Notes: a model not told the origin generated them from the letters alone. Positions 53,554-62,898 are shown, numbered from the stretch's first letter. The stretch is 64,000 nucleotides of DNA from Pseudomonas abietaniphila (GCF_039697315.1 NZ_CP155619.1:682001-746000), one strand, 5' to 3'. A program made the numbers and translations.

Positions 53554-54537
53554 ATGCCGATCATGCCTTTGATTTACGTTACAAGCCCCGTTCATAAAGA
53601 CGTACTGACTCAGCTCGCCACGGTCGGAGAGGTTCGTCTTGGCTATGGCCCCAACGCTGTTTCGTACGAAGAAGTTCAAAAGCAGGTCGATGCTGTGTTC
53701 CTTCGCGGAGGGCACATCTCTGCCGAAATGATTGCAGGCTCACCCAAACTTCAGATCGTTGCACGTCATGGTGCAGGTTATGACAACGTCGACTTCCAGG
53801 CAGCAGCTGAATACGGCGTGTGGGTGACCAACACGCCTGGCGCCAACAGAAGAAGTGTCGTGGAACACGTGTTCGCATTGCTTCTGAGCCTGGGTCGCAA
53901 ACTTCAGATGGCATCAGATCAGACTCGAAACAGTGTCTGGGCTGAGGATCGCCTGTCGCTGACCGGCATCGAACTGGAAGGTCGCACGATTGGACTGATT
54001 GGGTTCGGTGACATCGGCCAACATGTTGCACCCGTTGCAGAAGCCTTCGGCATGAAGGTATTGGCGACCGATCCGGCCTACGACTCGAGCTTCGACAAGC
54101 GCTTGGTCAGCCTGGAAACCCTTCTCGCAAACTCTGACGTCGTGAGCCTCCACGTCCCACTTCTACCTGGAACCCGTCAGCTTATCGGTGGCGCGGAACT
54201 GGAGAAGATGAAGGACGGCGCCATCCTGATCAACACCAGCCGTGGCGGTGTCATGGACGAGACAGCGGTCGCCGCTGCTCTCCAATCGGGAAAACTTGGA
54301 GGTGCGGGCGTGGACGTTCTGGACGCTGAGAACATCGACATGATCCACCCGTTCAAACATAACACATTCCCTGTTTCCGACCTTCCAAACCTGATCGTCA
54401 CGCCGCACGTAGCAGGGCAGACAAACGAGTCGCTCCTGCGTGTAGGGATAAGTGCTGTCGAAGCCATCGCTGCGGTACTCCGAGGCGAAGCTCCTCAACA
54501 CCCAGTGAACAAGCCAGTCGCCAAATCATTCCATTAA
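53554..54537 (+). CDS. D-isomer-specific 2-hydroxyacid dehydrogenase
   Basis: 327 residues. NAD-binding GFGDIGQHV, the catalytic Arg in INTSRGGVMDE, the Glu in the following helix and the active-site His in VTPHVAGQT are all present. Interconverts a 2-keto acid and a D-2-hydroxyacid in the cytoplasm. The start is ambiguous between ATG 53554 and ATG 53563. One base separates the transporter stop and the first ATG, so the two genes are tightly linked. Confidence 0.92.
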   Translation: MPIMPLIYVTSPVHKDVLTQLATVGEVRLGYGPNAVSYEEVQKQVDAVFLRGGHISAEMIAGSPKLQIVARHGAGYDNVDFQAAAEYGVWVTNTPGANRRSVVEHVFALLLSLGRKLQMASDQTRNSVWAEDRLSLTGIELEGRTIGLIGFGDIGQHVAPVAEAFGMKVLATDPAYDSSFDKRLVSLETLLANSDVVSLHVPLLPGTRQLIGGAELEKMKDGAILINTSRGGVMDETAVAAALQSGKLGGAGVDVLDAENIDMIHPFKHNTFPVSDLPNLIVTPHVAGQTNESLLRVGISAVEAIAAVLRGEAPQHPVNKPVAKSFH

Positions 54538-54567
54538 ATCACCCGCTCACTATCATCAGAGGTCACC

Positions 54568-55206
54568 ATGTTTATCAATGCATCAGATGAAAACATCGCA
54601 GTGAGCGATAACTGGGAACGCGCTCCCCTCAATCTGATTGAAGACATTTCGCACTACCCTGTTGCTCTGATCGGCGACGTTCTTCAACGCTTGGGAATGA
54701 TGGCGTCGGCCATCCACCATGTCGCCGGCAAGCCATCCTTTTTCGGGACTGTGCTACCGATTCTTACCTGGGAGGGGGATAACCTCGCGATCCATCGCGC
54801 ACTGGATGATGCTCAGCCGGGAGATGTTCTGGTCATCAATGCCAACGGTGAAACCAACCGCGCTGTTTTTGGTGATCTGCTTGGCGAAGTTTGCCTGGCA
54901 CGCAAGGTGGCGGCAGTCGTCATCGACGGCGCAGTCCGGGACGTCCAGGAACTCGACACCATGGGTCTGCCCGTATACGCGCGGGCGGTGAATCCAGCGG
55001 GCCCATCCAAATACGGCCCAGGTCAGGTGGGTGCGCCGGTCGCTTGCGGAAATGTCGTATGCAATGCCGGCGATGCCATCGTGGGAGATCGCGACGGCAT
55101 CATTGTGATCAGCCGGCACGTCCTGCCAACCTTGGCGGAAAAGCTGAAAATCCAGGACGGCATCGAGAGCTCGTTTCGGGAGCGTGTGAGAGCGACCATC
55201 CGCTAA
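54568..55206 (+). CDS. RraA family protein (HMG/CHA aldolase-like)
   Basis: 212 residues. The family signature DGAVRDVQEL (Asp-Gly-x-x-Arg-Asp) and VYARAVNPAGPSKYGPG with VVCNAGDAIVGDRDGIIVI define the RraA / 4-hydroxy-4-methyl-2-oxoglutarate aldolase fold. Here, next to a hydroxyacid dehydrogenase and a lactonase, an aldolase or decarboxylase role on a keto acid is more likely than RNase E inhibition, which is a different branch. A 12-bp-arm palindrome follows the stop. Confidence 0.9.
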   Translation: MFINASDENIAVSDNWERAPLNLIEDISHYPVALIGDVLQRLGMMASAIHHVAGKPSFFGTVLPILTWEGDNLAIHRALDDAQPGDVLVINANGETNRAVFGDLLGEVCLARKVAAVVIDGAVRDVQELDTMGLPVYARAVNPAGPSKYGPGQVGAPVACGNVVCNAGDAIVGDRDGIIVISRHVLPTLAEKLKIQDGIESSFRERVRATIR

Positions 55207-55217
55207 CGAGCAGTCCA

Positions 55218-55243
55218 AAGCGAAGCCATTAATGGCTTCGCTT
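55218..55243 (+). terminator. Perfect 26-base palindrome after the RraA-type gene
   Basis: Arms AAGCGAAGCCAT (55218-55229) and ATGGCTTCGCTT (55232-55243) around TA. No T tract follows. Strong hairpin 12 bases after the stop; likely splits the island into two transcription units or stabilises the upstream mRNA. Confidence 0.65.
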
Positions 55244-55344
55244 GTGACAACACTTTCGAGAGGTCGCCAGCTCGAATTTTGGGAGGCCCGCCCCCCCGCC
55301 TCACCGCAAACCGCCCTAAAACACAACAATATGGGAGTTTGACC

Positions 55345-56643
55345 ATGCGTAAGCGCTACGTAGTTTATGGTCTGCTATTCTCGCTGACCGCGATCAACTA
55401 CATCGACCGGATGGCTCTCGCCATCGCGTCTCACCAAATCACCGCAGAATTCGACATCAGCCCCTTTATGCTGGGTTTGCTGCTCTCATCGTTCCTGTGG
55501 CTTTACCTGTTTGCCCTCATCCCAATGGGCATGCTGGTCGACCGTTTCGGAACACGTTTGGTAAATGCATGGGGCATCGGCGTCTGGTCAGTCGCAACCT
55601 TACTGTCCGCAGCATCGGGGGGCTTTTTGTCGATGCTGATTACGCGTTTGTTGATGGGCGTCGGGGAGTCGACTTCCTACCCCGCAGGCGGACGGGTTCT
55701 CAGAGAGTGGGTGCCTGCGCGCGAGCGCGGCATGGCAACGTCACTGTTTCACGCAGGTAGCTTGATTGGCCCCGCCATAGCGGCACTGGGCTTGAGCATC
55801 ATCGTCAACAGCTATGGATGGCGGTGGTCGTTCGTCCTGGCTGCAGCGATAGGCTTTGTCTGGCTCACTGCCTGGCTAGTCTGGTTCAGACAACCTGAGA
55901 GGGCTTCATGGTTATCGGAGGAAGAGCGATCCCTTATCCTCAGCACTCGTGATACCGCCACAGTCGCCCAGATCCCTGACGTACCGAGACTGGGTCTAAA
56001 AGCTCTGCTTCGTTCCAAAACATTGTGGGCCATCACGTTTACACACGGCTGCGCCGTTTACACGACCTACCTCTTCCTCACCTGGCTACCGAGCTACCTG
56101 CAGGCAGAGAAAGGCCTGACACTGTTAAAGAGCGGCCTCTACACGGCCATTCCTTATCTGGGTGCAGCCTTGCTGGGAATAGTCATCGGTACGCTCGGTG
56201 ACCGGATCATGGCGGGAAAATCGTTGGGGGATGGACAACGCAGGGTCGTCGTTGCGGCTTGCCTGCTGATGTCCACGCTGATTTTTTTCGTGCCCTTCCT
56301 CGACGACATTCGCCTCATTCTTGCAGTCTTTACCCTGTCACTCACGGGCTGTACTGCTGCCGTAGCGGCCAATCTTTCGCTGATCAACGACCTTATTCCC
56401 TCGAAAGAAGACTCGGGAACAGCGATTGCTGTGATCAGTACCGGCGGCAATTTTTTCGGCATCTGCGCACCTATCGTCACTGGGTACGTGATCTCCATGA
56501 CCAACCAATATCAATACGGATTTGTCATCGCTGGAGTTCTACTTGCGGTAGGCGCACTGGTATCGATGTTTCTTACCCGCAAGCCCATTGGCCAGGCGCA
56601 GGAGGTTCAAGATGTTCGAGTTGCCCACAGTACTCCACAGTGA
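55345..56643 (+). CDS. MFS transporter, ACS family (hexuronate/galactarate-like)
   Basis: 432 residues, twelve spans. RKRYVVYGLLFSLTAINYIDRMAL is the N-terminal ACS motif and MGVGESTSYPAGGRVLREW is typical of hexuronate/glucarate carriers. GGGAG lies 7 bases before the ATG 55345. Imports an organic anion such as a sugar acid. The next gene starts inside its last codons, so they are co-translated. Confidence 0.9.
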   Translation: MRKRYVVYGLLFSLTAINYIDRMALAIASHQITAEFDISPFMLGLLLSSFLWLYLFALIPMGMLVDRFGTRLVNAWGIGVWSVATLLSAASGGFLSMLITRLLMGVGESTSYPAGGRVLREWVPARERGMATSLFHAGSLIGPAIAALGLSIIVNSYGWRWSFVLAAAIGFVWLTAWLVWFRQPERASWLSEEERSLILSTRDTATVAQIPDVPRLGLKALLRSKTLWAITFTHGCAVYTTYLFLTWLPSYLQAEKGLTLLKSGLYTAIPYLGAALLGIVIGTLGDRIMAGKSLGDGQRRVVVAACLLMSTLIFFVPFLDDIRLILAVFTLSLTGCTAAVAANLSLINDLIPSKEDSGTAIAVISTGGNFFGICAPIVTGYVISMTNQYQYGFVIAGVLLAVGALVSMFLTRKPIGQAQEVQDVRVAHSTPQ

Positions 56644-57556
56644 AGTATTCGCAAGGTACCCACTCTCTCTTCAGAACGGGAGCGAGCATTCAAGCTGGAG
56701 CAAAGCGCAGCCGGGGAAGCACGTCTATAAGAGCTTCCTGGAAGGCCCATCCTTCGATAAAGCAGGCGTGCTTTGGTGCGTGGACATCGTCAACGGACGT
56801 CTGCTAAACGTTGATCGCACAGGGGGCTTCTCAGTGGCGGTTGAGTACGACGGCTGGCCAAACGGGCTCAAAATTCGGGAAGACGGTCTTGTCTTCATCG
56901 CTGATTACAAGCACGGGATCATGACCCACGAGCCGGGCTCTGGAAAGGTAGTGCCACTGCTTGAGCGTGCAGGCGTAGAGCGCTTCAAGGGCATCAACGA
57001 CCTCTTCTTCGCGCGCAACGGAGACTTGTACTTCACCGATCAAGGGCTCACCGGATTGCAGGATCCGTCCGGGCGCGTATTTCGCCTGAAGCCAGGCGGG
57101 CGAATTGATTGCATCCTTGACGCAGTGCCGAGTCCTAATGGGCTTGTCATGAATCTGGACGAGGACGCGCTACTTTTGGCGGTCACCCGGGCGAATGCGG
57201 TCTGGCGCGTGCCACTGACAGAATATGGCGCTGCCAAGGTGGGGACGTTCATCCAACTGTCAGGAGGCGTAGGGCCTGACGGGTTGGCGCTTGATGCGCA
57301 GGGAGGTTTGTGGATCGCTCACGCCGGCCTCGGATCAGTCTGGGGGTTCAACGCTATCGGCGAGCCGCAGACACGGATCAAAGCTCAAGGTGGCTTGCTT
57401 ACCACCAACCTGGCTTTCGCCTGCGACACAGGCAATGAGCTCTACCTGGTTGAGTCGGCCTCTGCCACGATACAGCGGGTGAGAAGCCCTGTAGCGGGGA
57501 AAGCAATGCAGTCGCACCGAATCTCCTCTGCCCACCGAGAGAAGTACTTAACCTGA
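56612..57556 (+). CDS. SMP-30/gluconolactonase family lactonase
   Basis: 314 residues, six-bladed beta-propeller. EYDGWPNGLKIREDGLVFIAD, the FKGINDLFFARNGDLYFTDQ blade and GPDGLALDAQGGLWIAH (quoted in part) include the metal-binding Glu, Asn and Asp. Hydrolyses a sugar-acid or similar lactone with a divalent metal. GGAGG lies 6 bases before the ATG 56612, which overlaps the transporter end by 32 bases. Confidence 0.92.
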   Translation: MFELPTVLHSEVFARYPLSLQNGSEHSSWSKAQPGKHVYKSFLEGPSFDKAGVLWCVDIVNGRLLNVDRTGGFSVAVEYDGWPNGLKIREDGLVFIADYKHGIMTHEPGSGKVVPLLERAGVERFKGINDLFFARNGDLYFTDQGLTGLQDPSGRVFRLKPGGRIDCILDAVPSPNGLVMNLDEDALLLAVTRANAVWRVPLTEYGAAKVGTFIQLSGGVGPDGLALDAQGGLWIAHAGLGSVWGFNAIGEPQTRIKAQGGLLTTNLAFACDTGNELYLVESASATIQRVRSPVAGKAMQSHRISSAHREKYLT

Positions 57557-57566
57557 GGTAATGCCG

Positions 57567-58526
57567 ATGATGGGTTCGGTTTTCCAGGCACTGATCCCTG
57601 TAGTCACACTGATCGTACTGGGCTTTCTGATCGTTCGTCTCGGATGGCTCCGCGCAGAAGGGATGAGGGACATCTCGAACGTCGCGTTTCTGGTGTTAGC
57701 TCCGGCGTTGCTGTTCCGTAGCATGGCCACCGTACATCTCTCACAAATTGATTTCACGCCCGTAGCGGTCTACTTCTGCGCCATATGGGTGGTGTTTGCC
57801 ATGGTGATGGTAAAGCATGGATTCAACAAGCGAGCCGCAGTCCTAGCCTTGTCTACAACGTTTTCAAACACCCTGATGATCGGCGTGCCCCTGGTGAGCA
57901 TGGCCTACGGCCAAGAAGGTCTTGTCACCCTTTTCGCGCTGATGTCGGTGCACTCTCTCATCATGCTGACAATGGTCACCAGTATCGTAGAGTTCGCGGA
58001 CGCTCGGGAGGCCAACTCCGGTTCGGCTTCTCCGGGAGAAGGTTTGCGGATTGCCAGGTTAGGCGTGACTCTTCTGAAGGCAACGAAAGCGACGCTACTT
58101 CACCCCGTTCCCCTGCCCATATTGCTCGGGCTGCTCTACTCAACTACAGGGCTGGCTCTCCCCTCCATTCTGGATCAGACACTCCAGCTGATCGGCAGCG
58201 CCTTCTCCCCCATCGCCTTGATGCTCGTAGGGGCGACGCTTGCGATTAATAGAGACCTCGGACATATCAGAACAGGTCTGTTGCTGGCTCTGACCAAAAA
58301 CTGCATTCACCCTCTGGTAATGTTCGCGCTAGGCATGGTCGTGGGTTTAAAAGGCGTCGGCTTCAAAGTGATGATTTTGTCCGCTGCCTTACCCATCGGG
58401 GCCAATGTCTATCTCTACGCCACGCGCTACAAAGTCGCGGAGCAAGAGGTGACGGCCAGTATTGCGGCTTCGACGGTGCTTGCACTGGCCACATTGAGTG
58501 TCGTCATGTTGGGATTGCACATTTAG
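57567..58526 (+). CDS. AEC family transporter
   Basis: 319 residues with about ten membrane spans in two repeats, the auxin-efflux-carrier fold that in bacteria moves malonate, malate and other dicarboxylates. The ATG at 57567 has GAGG 8 bases upstream; ATG 57561 is only 2 bases after it. Last gene of the catabolic island, 10 bases after the lactonase stop. Confidence 0.9.
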   Translation: MMGSVFQALIPVVTLIVLGFLIVRLGWLRAEGMRDISNVAFLVLAPALLFRSMATVHLSQIDFTPVAVYFCAIWVVFAMVMVKHGFNKRAAVLALSTTFSNTLMIGVPLVSMAYGQEGLVTLFALMSVHSLIMLTMVTSIVEFADAREANSGSASPGEGLRIARLGVTLLKATKATLLHPVPLPILLGLLYSTTGLALPSILDQTLQLIGSAFSPIALMLVGATLAINRDLGHIRTGLLLALTKNCIHPLVMFALGMVVGLKGVGFKVMILSAALPIGANVYLYATRYKVAEQEVTASIAASTVLALATLSVVMLGLHI

Positions 58527-59031
58527 GACGATGACAGAAGAGGGGATTCTCCGAAAACTCCCGGAAGCGTCAGTTTATGTCCGTGACTGGCAGAAACCCG
58601 ATTTTCAAGTTTCCTTTGCACGCAATCCCCTTCATGCCGGACAGCCAAGCCTCAGGTAACTGCAAGGGCACTGGGTTCCACACATATCCTGCTGCGCCAC
58701 CCGACTGTCCGCTATGGGTCCTTTGCTGACCTCCTCGACCGACCGCTATGGGTCGGTAGCTGCCGCGAGTGGGTAAGACCCCGCTCAGGTATCAGCTGCG
58801 GACGGCGCACATCACCAAACTGACCACGCCCTCTGCACCACTGCGAGATCGAGTAAGAGCACTCCTCATGCCAGCTCATCCGAAGCGCTGCGCCGCTGCC
58901 CAGCCCAGAAACTCGGAGCGGCTAGATTACTCCCATTGGATGAACCGAGGACTTCAGGCTGCTACGCTCACAGGATGGATAATTTGTCATGGGCATGGCA
59001 ATCAAATACCAAAGATAGCAGTGAATATTGG
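58527..59031. other. Gene-poor stretch after the IclR island
   Basis: No supported gene. Two copies of the dispersed motif lie at 58706-58763. Reading frames here are short and without family features. Confidence 0.5.
58706..58763 (+). repeat. Dispersed motif, copies 5 and 6
   Basis: TGTCCGCTATGGGTC (58706-58720) and GACCGCTATGGGTCGGTAGC (58741-58760). In the second, CCGACC and GGTCGG can pair around GCTATG. Confidence 0.6.
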
Positions 59032-59286
59032 ATGAAATGGATCAGAGCGTTCTCAATAGCGTCATCTGCGGTGGCGCTGGGCTATCTGATCTTGGTATCG
59101 ATTGCCAGCCTGAAGCAGGGCTATGCCTGGGCGGAAATGGACTGGGATCAAAAAGGCCACACCACATTCGCAGACTTTCTGGCTGCAAGCGATATCGGAA
59201 TGCGAGAAACTGATATAGACGGTATGCACTGCACGGAATTTTTTGCGTATAAGGACGGCCTTGCGATAAAAACTGTTTGTCCATAG
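59032..59286 (+). CDS. Small membrane-anchored hypothetical protein
   Basis: 84 residues from ATG 59032: one N-terminal membrane span (SIASSAVALGYLILVSIASL) then a small soluble domain with two cysteines (MHCTEFF and KTVCP). The upstream frame is open to earlier ATGs at 58936 and 58975, but those residues look non-protein-like. The ribosome-binding site is weak. Family not recognised. Confidence 0.55.
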   Translation: MKWIRAFSIASSAVALGYLILVSIASLKQGYAWAEMDWDQKGHTTFADFLAASDIGMRETDIDGMHCTEFFAYKDGLAIKTVCP

Positions 59287-59310
59287 CGACCCGTGGCGCG
59301 GCTAACGACA

Positions 59311-59334
59311 GGCAGCCATCGGCCAGAAGCGGAC
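59311..59334 (+). repeat. Dispersed motif, copy 7 (TCGGCCAG form)
   Basis: GGCAGCCATCGGCCAGAAGC then GGAC, the fullest example of the TCGGCCAG form. Confidence 0.65.
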
Positions 59335-59398
59335 GCTGGACAGTCCACCGCGGGATGAGTAGCGTGCACTCGAAACATCGTCTAATTAGAGTTGGCTC

Positions 59399-60187
59399 AT
59401 GGTTTCTATCGTTGTTCAAGAAGAGGTTCGAGACCGGCTACGTCGTGCTGAGAACGAGCATGACGTGAAAGTTCTTTTAGCTATTGAGTCTGGCAGTCGT
59501 GCCTGGGGATTTGCCTCTCCCAACAGCGACTACGACGCACGCTTCATCTACGTAAATAAACCCGAGTGGTATCTCTCTGTCGGCCTCGAGGAGCAACGCG
59601 ACGTCATCGAGTATCCGATCATTGACGACATGGATATCAATGGCTGGGATCTACGTAAGGCACTCAGGCTATTTTGGAAGTCCAATCCCGGCTTTGTGGA
59701 GTGGATACAGTCGACCATCATTTACGAGCATGCTGGCTGTTTCCACGAGCGGGCAAAGGAGTTATTGCCGCAGGTGTATTCGGTGGAGAGTGGTATCTAT
59801 CACTATCGCAGCATGGCCAAAACCAACTATAGGGGATATTTGCAGGCCCCTCAGGTACCGCTGAAAAAATACTTCTACGTTCTGCGCCCGCTGTTATCGG
59901 TGCGGTGGCTTGAGCAGTTTGGTACACCTGCCCCCATAGAGTTTGAGAAGCTGCGCGGTGTCATCGAGCGAGAGTCCGGGCTCCAGCAGGCCATTGATGA
60001 ATTGCTTGCGATCAAGCGCGCGTCTCCGGAGATGGGGTTATCACCTCAGATCACTCCCATTCAACAATTCATTGAGCGTGAACTGAATCGACTTGAGTCC
60101 ATTAAGCCGATACGCACCGAGCGCAAAGACGTTGAGCCATTACTTTCGGAACTGTTTCGAACTGTACTCAAAGAAACTTGGGGATGA
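59399..60187 (+). CDS. RlaP-type nucleotidyltransferase, orphan
   Basis: 262 residues. The polymerase-beta superfamily motif reads GSRAWGFASPNSDYD, with Gly-Ser at 32-33 and metal ligands Asp44 and Asp46; the rest matches the RlaP family (YIIDDMDINGWDLRKALRLF-type helix, in part). In RNA-repair operons RlaP relatives occur with RNA ligase and RtcB. Here there is no ligase or RtcB beside it. Family is clear; substrate is unknown. Confidence 0.85.
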   Translation: MVSIVVQEEVRDRLRRAENEHDVKVLLAIESGSRAWGFASPNSDYDARFIYVNKPEWYLSVGLEEQRDVIEYPIIDDMDINGWDLRKALRLFWKSNPGFVEWIQSTIIYEHAGCFHERAKELLPQVYSVESGIYHYRSMAKTNYRGYLQAPQVPLKKYFYVLRPLLSVRWLEQFGTPAPIEFEKLRGVIERESGLQQAIDELLAIKRASPEMGLSPQITPIQQFIERELNRLESIKPIRTERKDVEPLLSELFRTVLKETWG

Positions 60188-60262
60188 GGTGCCCAATGGA
60201 ATAAAGCGTTTGAAAGGCCGATGACGGATCGTCAAAGCAATGCGCACGCGTTCACTTTGACC

Positions 60263-60284
60263 GTCCGCTTTGGGTCGAAAGCAG
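60263..60284 (+). repeat. Dispersed motif, copy 8
   Basis: GTCCGCTTTGGGTCGAAAGC then AG; the best match to the CTTTGGGTCGA consensus, in the gap between the nucleotidyltransferase and the acetyltransferase. Confidence 0.75.
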
Positions 60285-60319
60285 TCAGACTGCACGCGAG
60301 TTGCCGTGTATTGACTAGA

Positions 60320-60802
60320 TCAAAGTGGCATCCCCATCTCAAAAGCACGCGTCTCGAACCCCATCTCTTCATACAACCGAACAGCAGGGGCATTGAAAGT
60401 CCACACGGCTAATCTGATGTCTTTGGCACCTTGTTGAATTCCCCACTCCTGAACCAAATTCACCAGCTTTCGACCGATACCGTTGCCCCAAAAGCGCTCT
60501 GCCACACATACCGACCCAATTCGAACGAACTTAATCGGCTGCATGAGTGGACCACTGCCTGACGACAGGCTGGCAGTGATAAACCCCGCAGCTACCCCAT
60601 CGACATGACCAATGAAGACCATCTGCCCCGGTTCCTCGAAGAAACTCATCCAGTGCGAAGCATCCCGAGAAAAATCCTGGGTGGCAGCGGTGTAGATATC
60701 TGGCCGTACCGCGTGGTGAATCGTGTTGAGCAACTGGCCCAACTCACAGATGGCAGGCACATCACTGATGTTTGCCTGGCGGCAATTGATCGACGTGCCC
60801 AT
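60320..60802 (-). CDS. GNAT family N-acetyltransferase
   Basis: 160 residues. RQANISDVPAICELG start, acetyl-CoA loop in RFWGNGIGRKLVNLVQEWG and the final RLYEEMGFETRAFEMG. Cytoplasmic; substrate unknown. The following gene on the other strand is also an acetyltransferase but is not closely similar. Confidence 0.9.
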   Translation of the reverse strand: MGTSINCRQANISDVPAICELGQLLNTIHHAVRPDIYTAATQDFSRDASHWMSFFEEPGQMVFIGHVDGVAAGFITASLSSGSGPLMQPIKFVRIGSVCVAERFWGNGIGRKLVNLVQEWGIQQGAKDIRLAVWTFNAPAVRLYEEMGFETRAFEMGMPL

Positions 60803-60988
60803 TTTTCATGACGCTTCTGTTTGCGGTAACGCAATACCTCCGCTGTCACACAGAGGATCTGGCCCTGCCCTTTTCTCGACATCACATCCCTACGTTTACC
60901 GCAACCCCGCACTGCCCGGAGATTTCTCAGTCTGATTGGCGCTTCAATTGCTTGTAAGCGCGGCACCGAACAGAAAGGGAGATACACC

Positions 60989-61429
60989 ATGCAAGAATGG
61001 ATCACGAATGAACACGTAGACGCAAATACTCTGCAAGCAATCAAAAGTGGTGTGATCGATACAGGCCGTGAGTTGGCTCGAACGTATGGGGGCTACGCTC
61101 AACCTATTGCCTGTGCCCTTATCGAGCACTCGTCCTTGATCGGAGGCGTCACAGGTCGCACGGAGTTCAATCGTCTGTTCATAGACTTTCTATGGATCGC
61201 CCCCCAGTGGCGCCTCCGTGGTTTAGCAGCCGAAGCATTGCACAAGATAGAGGCACTCGCCGCACAACGAGGTTGCATAGACGCCATCATTGAAACCCTG
61301 GATGACGGCATCGCTCAGTGGTATCAACGAACGGGCTATTTGCCTATCGCGCAACTGCCTGGTTACTGCGGCCCTTGGAGCCGACATACATTGCTGAAAT
61401 CACTCACTTCCCCGAAATCGTCGGTATAG
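60989..61429 (+). CDS. GNAT family N-acetyltransferase
   Basis: 146 residues. IDFLWIAPQWRLRGLAAEALHKIE holds the acetyl-CoA loop, and QWYQRTGYLP the C-terminal strand-helix. GGGAG lies 7 bases before the ATG. The next frame (61443) starts 13 bases after its stop, so they were probably co-transcribed. Confidence 0.88.
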   Translation: MQEWITNEHVDANTLQAIKSGVIDTGRELARTYGGYAQPIACALIEHSSLIGGVTGRTEFNRLFIDFLWIAPQWRLRGLAAEALHKIEALAAQRGCIDAIIETLDDGIAQWYQRTGYLPIAQLPGYCGPWSRHTLLKSLTSPKSSV

Positions 61430-61442
61430 AAGATCAATCAAC

Positions 61443-61667
61443 ATGACTGGCAATCTAAGTACCTTCTTAGAGCAACAACGCTGGTTGAGAGAGCATCTTG
61501 CGGACGATCCAGCGCGGATGCGAATTCTCAAGCATGTTCGCGCACTGAACGCCCCGGACTGCTGGGTGGCAGCAGGTTTCATACGAAGTCTGGTGTGGGA
61601 CAAACGTCACCAGCGAGCCCATTCCCCACTGCCAGACGACATTGATGTCATCTGGTTCAAATCCTAA
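61443..61667 (+). pseudogene. Truncated nucleotidyltransferase-like protein
   Basis: 74 residues, against about 190 for relatives. The N-terminal part is typical: CWVAAGFIRSLVWDK and the metal motif DDIDVIWF. A stop follows at once, and no downstream frame continues the domain. Probably a remnant cut by a deletion or rearrangement; the breakpoint lies in the accessory patch. Confidence 0.65.
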
Positions 61668-61758
61668 TGCCCGCAAGCAATGAGCGGCAATGCGGTGCGC
61701 ATCATCTGACACCTCCACAGTGCCACTAAATTGTCGGCTCAAGCCATGATGATCGCCA

Positions 61759-62898
61759 TCACGCTGCCGGCTTCAGAATGACCTTCGTCCATCCCTCATC
61801 CCGCGCATCAAAATGCTTGTAAGCATCAGGCCCTTCAGCCAGTTTCAGGCTGTGGGAAATGATCTGCGAAGGTTTGGCGCGGTCGTGGTGAATCAGCTCC
61901 GCGAGCCGACGATTATAGGCCTTCACATTAGCTTGCCCGGTGCGAATCTGCTGACCCTTGAACCAGAACGCACCGAAGTCGAACGCCATCTTCCCTTCTT
62001 TGGCGAGTTCATTCTGTGCACCTGGATCCTGAGGCACGAACACCCCGACGACGCCAATACCACCAGTGGCCTTGGTCGAAGCCACCAAGTTGTTCATGGT
62101 CAGATGATTGGCTTCATGACCATGTTTGTCACAGCATTGATACCCAACACATTCACAGCCCCGGTCAGTACCTTTGCCGTGAGTCAGGTTGAGAATCTGG
62201 TCGACCGCGTCCTTTTCCAACGAGTTGATCGGCGTGGCACCCATCTGCGCCGCCAGCTTCAATCGATCCGGATGACTGTCAACTACGAACACCTGCGAAG
62301 CGCCTTTGATCATCGCGGCATGTGCAGCCATGAGTCCCACCGGCCCCGCGCCGTAGATAGCAATGCTTTCGCCCGGCATCAGGCCGGCCAGCTCCGTTGC
62401 ATGCCAACCGGTAGGAAAAATGTCCGACAGCATCACGTAGTCGTTTTCTTTTTCCTGCGCATCTTCTGGCAGAACCAGACAGTTGAAGTCGGCATAGGGC
62501 ACCCGGAGCAGCTCAGCCTGGCCGCCCTGATAAGAGCCCATGTCGGCAAAACCATAAGCAGCACCGGCAGTGCCGGGATTGGCCGTGAGGCAAAAGCCGG
62601 TCAATCCTTTTTCGCAGTTCTCGCAGAATCCGCAGCCGATGTTAAAAGGCAGGCAGACACGATCACCCACCTTGACGCGATCTACTCCGACCCCGACCTC
62701 AACGACTTCTCCGAGATTCTCGTGACCAAAGACTCGACCGGTTTCCATGGAGGTGCGGCCCTCGTACATATGCAGGTCGGAGCCGCAGATATTGGTGGTG
62801 GTAATGCGCACTACTGCGTCGGTAGGCTTTTCGATCTTAGCGTCGGGGACGTTTTGCACGCTGACGTCGCGTGGCCCGTTGTACACGATGGCTTTCAT
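61759..62898 (-). CDS. Glutathione-independent formaldehyde dehydrogenase-type zinc MDR
   Basis: 379 residues. Catalytic zinc site CGSDLHMYEG and GHENLGEV; structural zinc cluster in GCGFCENCEKGLTGFC; nucleotide loop GAGPVGLMAAH. The long ECVGYQCCDKHGHEAN insertion is typical of the P. putida formaldehyde dismutase/dehydrogenase (FdhA) group, in which NAD(H) stays bound. Oxidises formaldehyde to formate. It follows no operon; one gene with its own promoter. Confidence 0.93.
   Translation of the reverse strand: MKAIVYNGPRDVSVQNVPDAKIEKPTDAVVRITTTNICGSDLHMYEGRTSMETGRVFGHENLGEVVEVGVGVDRVKVGDRVCLPFNIGCGFCENCEKGLTGFCLTANPGTAGAAYGFADMGSYQGGQAELLRVPYADFNCLVLPEDAQEKENDYVMLSDIFPTGWHATELAGLMPGESIAIYGAGPVGLMAAHAAMIKGASQVFVVDSHPDRLKLAAQMGATPINSLEKDAVDQILNLTHGKGTDRGCECVGYQCCDKHGHEANHLTMNNLVASTKATGGIGVVGVFVPQDPGAQNELAKEGKMAFDFGAFWFKGQQIRTGQANVKAYNRRLAELIHHDRAKPSQIISHSLKLAEGPDAYKHFDARDEGWTKVILKPAA

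Noticed and set aside
61467..61742. 91-residue minus-strand frame over the truncated nucleotidyltransferase
   Set aside because: Mostly antisense of the plus-strand frame that carries the family motif; no supporting features.
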